Positions 62,765 to 64,000 of a DNA stretch of 64,000 bases are shown here, one piece after another. How positions within the stretch are numbered: position 1 is the stretch's first letter; each line of letters opens with the position of its first letter. The notes below the pieces were generated by a model that was not told the origin of the DNA, did not search any database, and saw nothing but the letters and a program-made list of their open reading frames with translations. The stretch lies in NCBI RefSeq assembly GCF_949987535.1, contig NW_026646025.1:1922001-1986000 (forward strand), in the 5' to 3' direction. The position numbers were made by a program, and so were the translations under genes. The stretch is from Balaenoptera acutorostrata (lineage: Eukaryota > Chordata > Mammalia > Artiodactyla > Balaenopteridae).

Positions 62765-64000
62765 CTGATTCTGTTCCTAAGTCATGCCCTGACAGTGTCC
62801 TCAGCTAAGGGCCTGACGCTAGGCCTCACTCAGGCCCTGTCGCTCTCCCTAAGTCAGGCTCTGATGCTGTCCCTACCTGAAGCCCTGACACTGGTTCTAA
62901 ATAAGGATCTGATACTCTCAGTAAGTAAGGTTTTGACACTATGCTTAGGTCCTTTCCTGACACTCTCCCTAGACCATAACCGGAGCCTGTCCCTAGCAAA
63001 TGTCGTGCCTCTTATGCTAACTACAGCCCTGCTGCTGTCCTTAACTAAGGGCCTAAAATTACTCTCGAGGCTGTGACCCTGTCCGTACCTAAGGCCTTGA
63101 TGTTCGTCCTAATTCAGGGCCTGACACTGTCCCTAACTAAGGCCCTGCGGCCGTCAATATCTAAAGTCCTGACACTATCCTGAGCTAATTTCTTGACCCA
63201 TCTCTTACCAAGGTCCTGAAACTGTCCCTAAGGAAGCCCTGATGCTGTCTCGAAGTGAGGCCTTGAGGCTGTCCCTAACAGAGGCCCTGATAATATCTTT
63301 AACATAGCCCCTGAGGTTGATCCTACCGTGGCTCTTAGGCTGCTCCTAAGTCATGCCCTGACACTGTCTCTAGCTAAGGCCCTGACGCTAGGCCTCACTC
63401 AGGCCCTGTCCCACTCCCTAAGTCAGGCTCTGACGCTGTTCCTACCCGAAGCCCTGACACTCACTGCTCCTAAATTAGGTCCTGATGTGCTAAGTAACTA
63501 AGGTCTTGACACTATCCCTAGGTCATTTCCTGACACTCTCCCTAGACCTTAACCTAACCTTCTCTTTAGCTACTGTCGAGATTAGCTAAAGAGATTCTTT
63601 AGAACGAGATTCTTTCATCTTCTGAATATAGTTTTCTTCAAAACGTAGTTTTTATAGTGTTACTAACTTTAAACAAAATGTACTCAACTGCTGTGGAATC
63701 TTCCTTCATAGGAGCGTGCATGGTTCACTTCTGCATCTGCTTGTGGTGGTGTTCAGGTTGCTTTCAGCTGTAGATCCCCTTATGCTAGCTAAATCACTGA
63801 TTCTGTCCCTAAATGAGGCCCTGAATTTAGGTGCGAGGGCGTGAACCTGTCCCTAACTGAGGCCTGGAGGCTTGTCCTAATGCAGGCCCTGACACTGTCC
63901 CTAACTAAGGCTCTGACACTACACCTAACTCAGTCACTGACACTGTACCTAACTAAGGCTCTGATGCTAGTCCTAACTTAGGCCCTGACACTGCCTCTAA
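62765..64000 (+). repeat. Family B block 11 (partial, cut by window end)
   Basis: First 1,236 bp of a B block. It shares 62817 C and 63873 T with B10 and adds private changes: AGTAAGTAAGG near 62923, AACCGGAGCC near 62979, GGCCTTGATG near 63095 and CTAATTCAGG near 63108. It is the most divergent B copy seen. Confidence 0.96.
63578..63777. other. 200 bp non-repetitive insert in B11
   Basis: Same sequence and offset as the B1 insert, although B11 is the most divergent block. No change was noticed within it. Confidence 0.85.

Noticed and set aside
1..64000. CRISPR-like regular short repeats
   Set aside because: Monomers abut with no unique spacers, and there are no cas-like genes. The pattern is a tandem minisatellite.
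251..64000. Common ancestry of the A and B monomers because of similar length
   Set aside because: Apart from TGTC and short A/T-rich matches I could not align the two cores convincingly. Equal period alone is weak evidence.

Overview
This window is a satellite/minisatellite array from a eukaryotic genome. I can support no protein-coding gene, RNA gene or CRISPR array in it. The basis is wall-to-wall head-to-tail repetition at four nested scales, no inverted copies seen, and only short open frames that are by-products of the repeats. The species cannot be read from the sequence. A large vertebrate-type heterochromatic or subtelomeric block is plausible but unproven.

Two short repeat families alternate. 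Family A has a 24-25 bp monomer (core CATCACAATGCTCCATG) and covers about 39 kb, roughly 1,580 monomers. Family B has a 24 bp monomer (core CTGTCCCTAACTAAGGCC) and covers about 25 kb, roughly 950 monomers. B occurs as ten complete blocks, each exactly 2,380 bp (starts 251, 12744, 16526, 20308, 24090, 27872, 31654, 37638, 45404, 53022), plus an eleventh cut by the window end (62765). Each B block holds four partial super-repeats of about 0.6 kb and one 200 bp non-repetitive insert at a fixed offset (+813).

The A blocks between them follow a strict grammar: a 373 bp leader (L), then n internal modules (M), then a terminal module (T, usually 1,029 bp), then B. From left to right n = 4, 0, 0, 0, 0, 0, 1, 2, 2, 2. 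Each M and T starts with a divergent A segment and then an array of 74 bp trimers (25+25+24 bp, usually one GAATTC per trimer). M also carries a divergent 3' segment, which T lacks.

Layout: 1-250 end of a T; 251-12743 B plus a 10.1 kb A block; 12744-31653 five consecutive B+L+T units of exactly 3,782 bp that are almost identical; 31654-37637, 37638-45403, 45404-53021 and 53022-62764 are units of 5,984, 7,766, 7,618 and 9,743 bp that differ by whole modules or whole trimers; 62765-64000 a partial B. Shared single-base variants show the copies have been homogenised in neighbouring groups, with mosaic exchanges. The two A/B junctions are the same in every copy, so A and B were joined once and amplified together.

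The points most worth following are the module grammar, the fixed-length B block with its 200 bp insert and boundary hairpin, and the terminal-module haplotypes.
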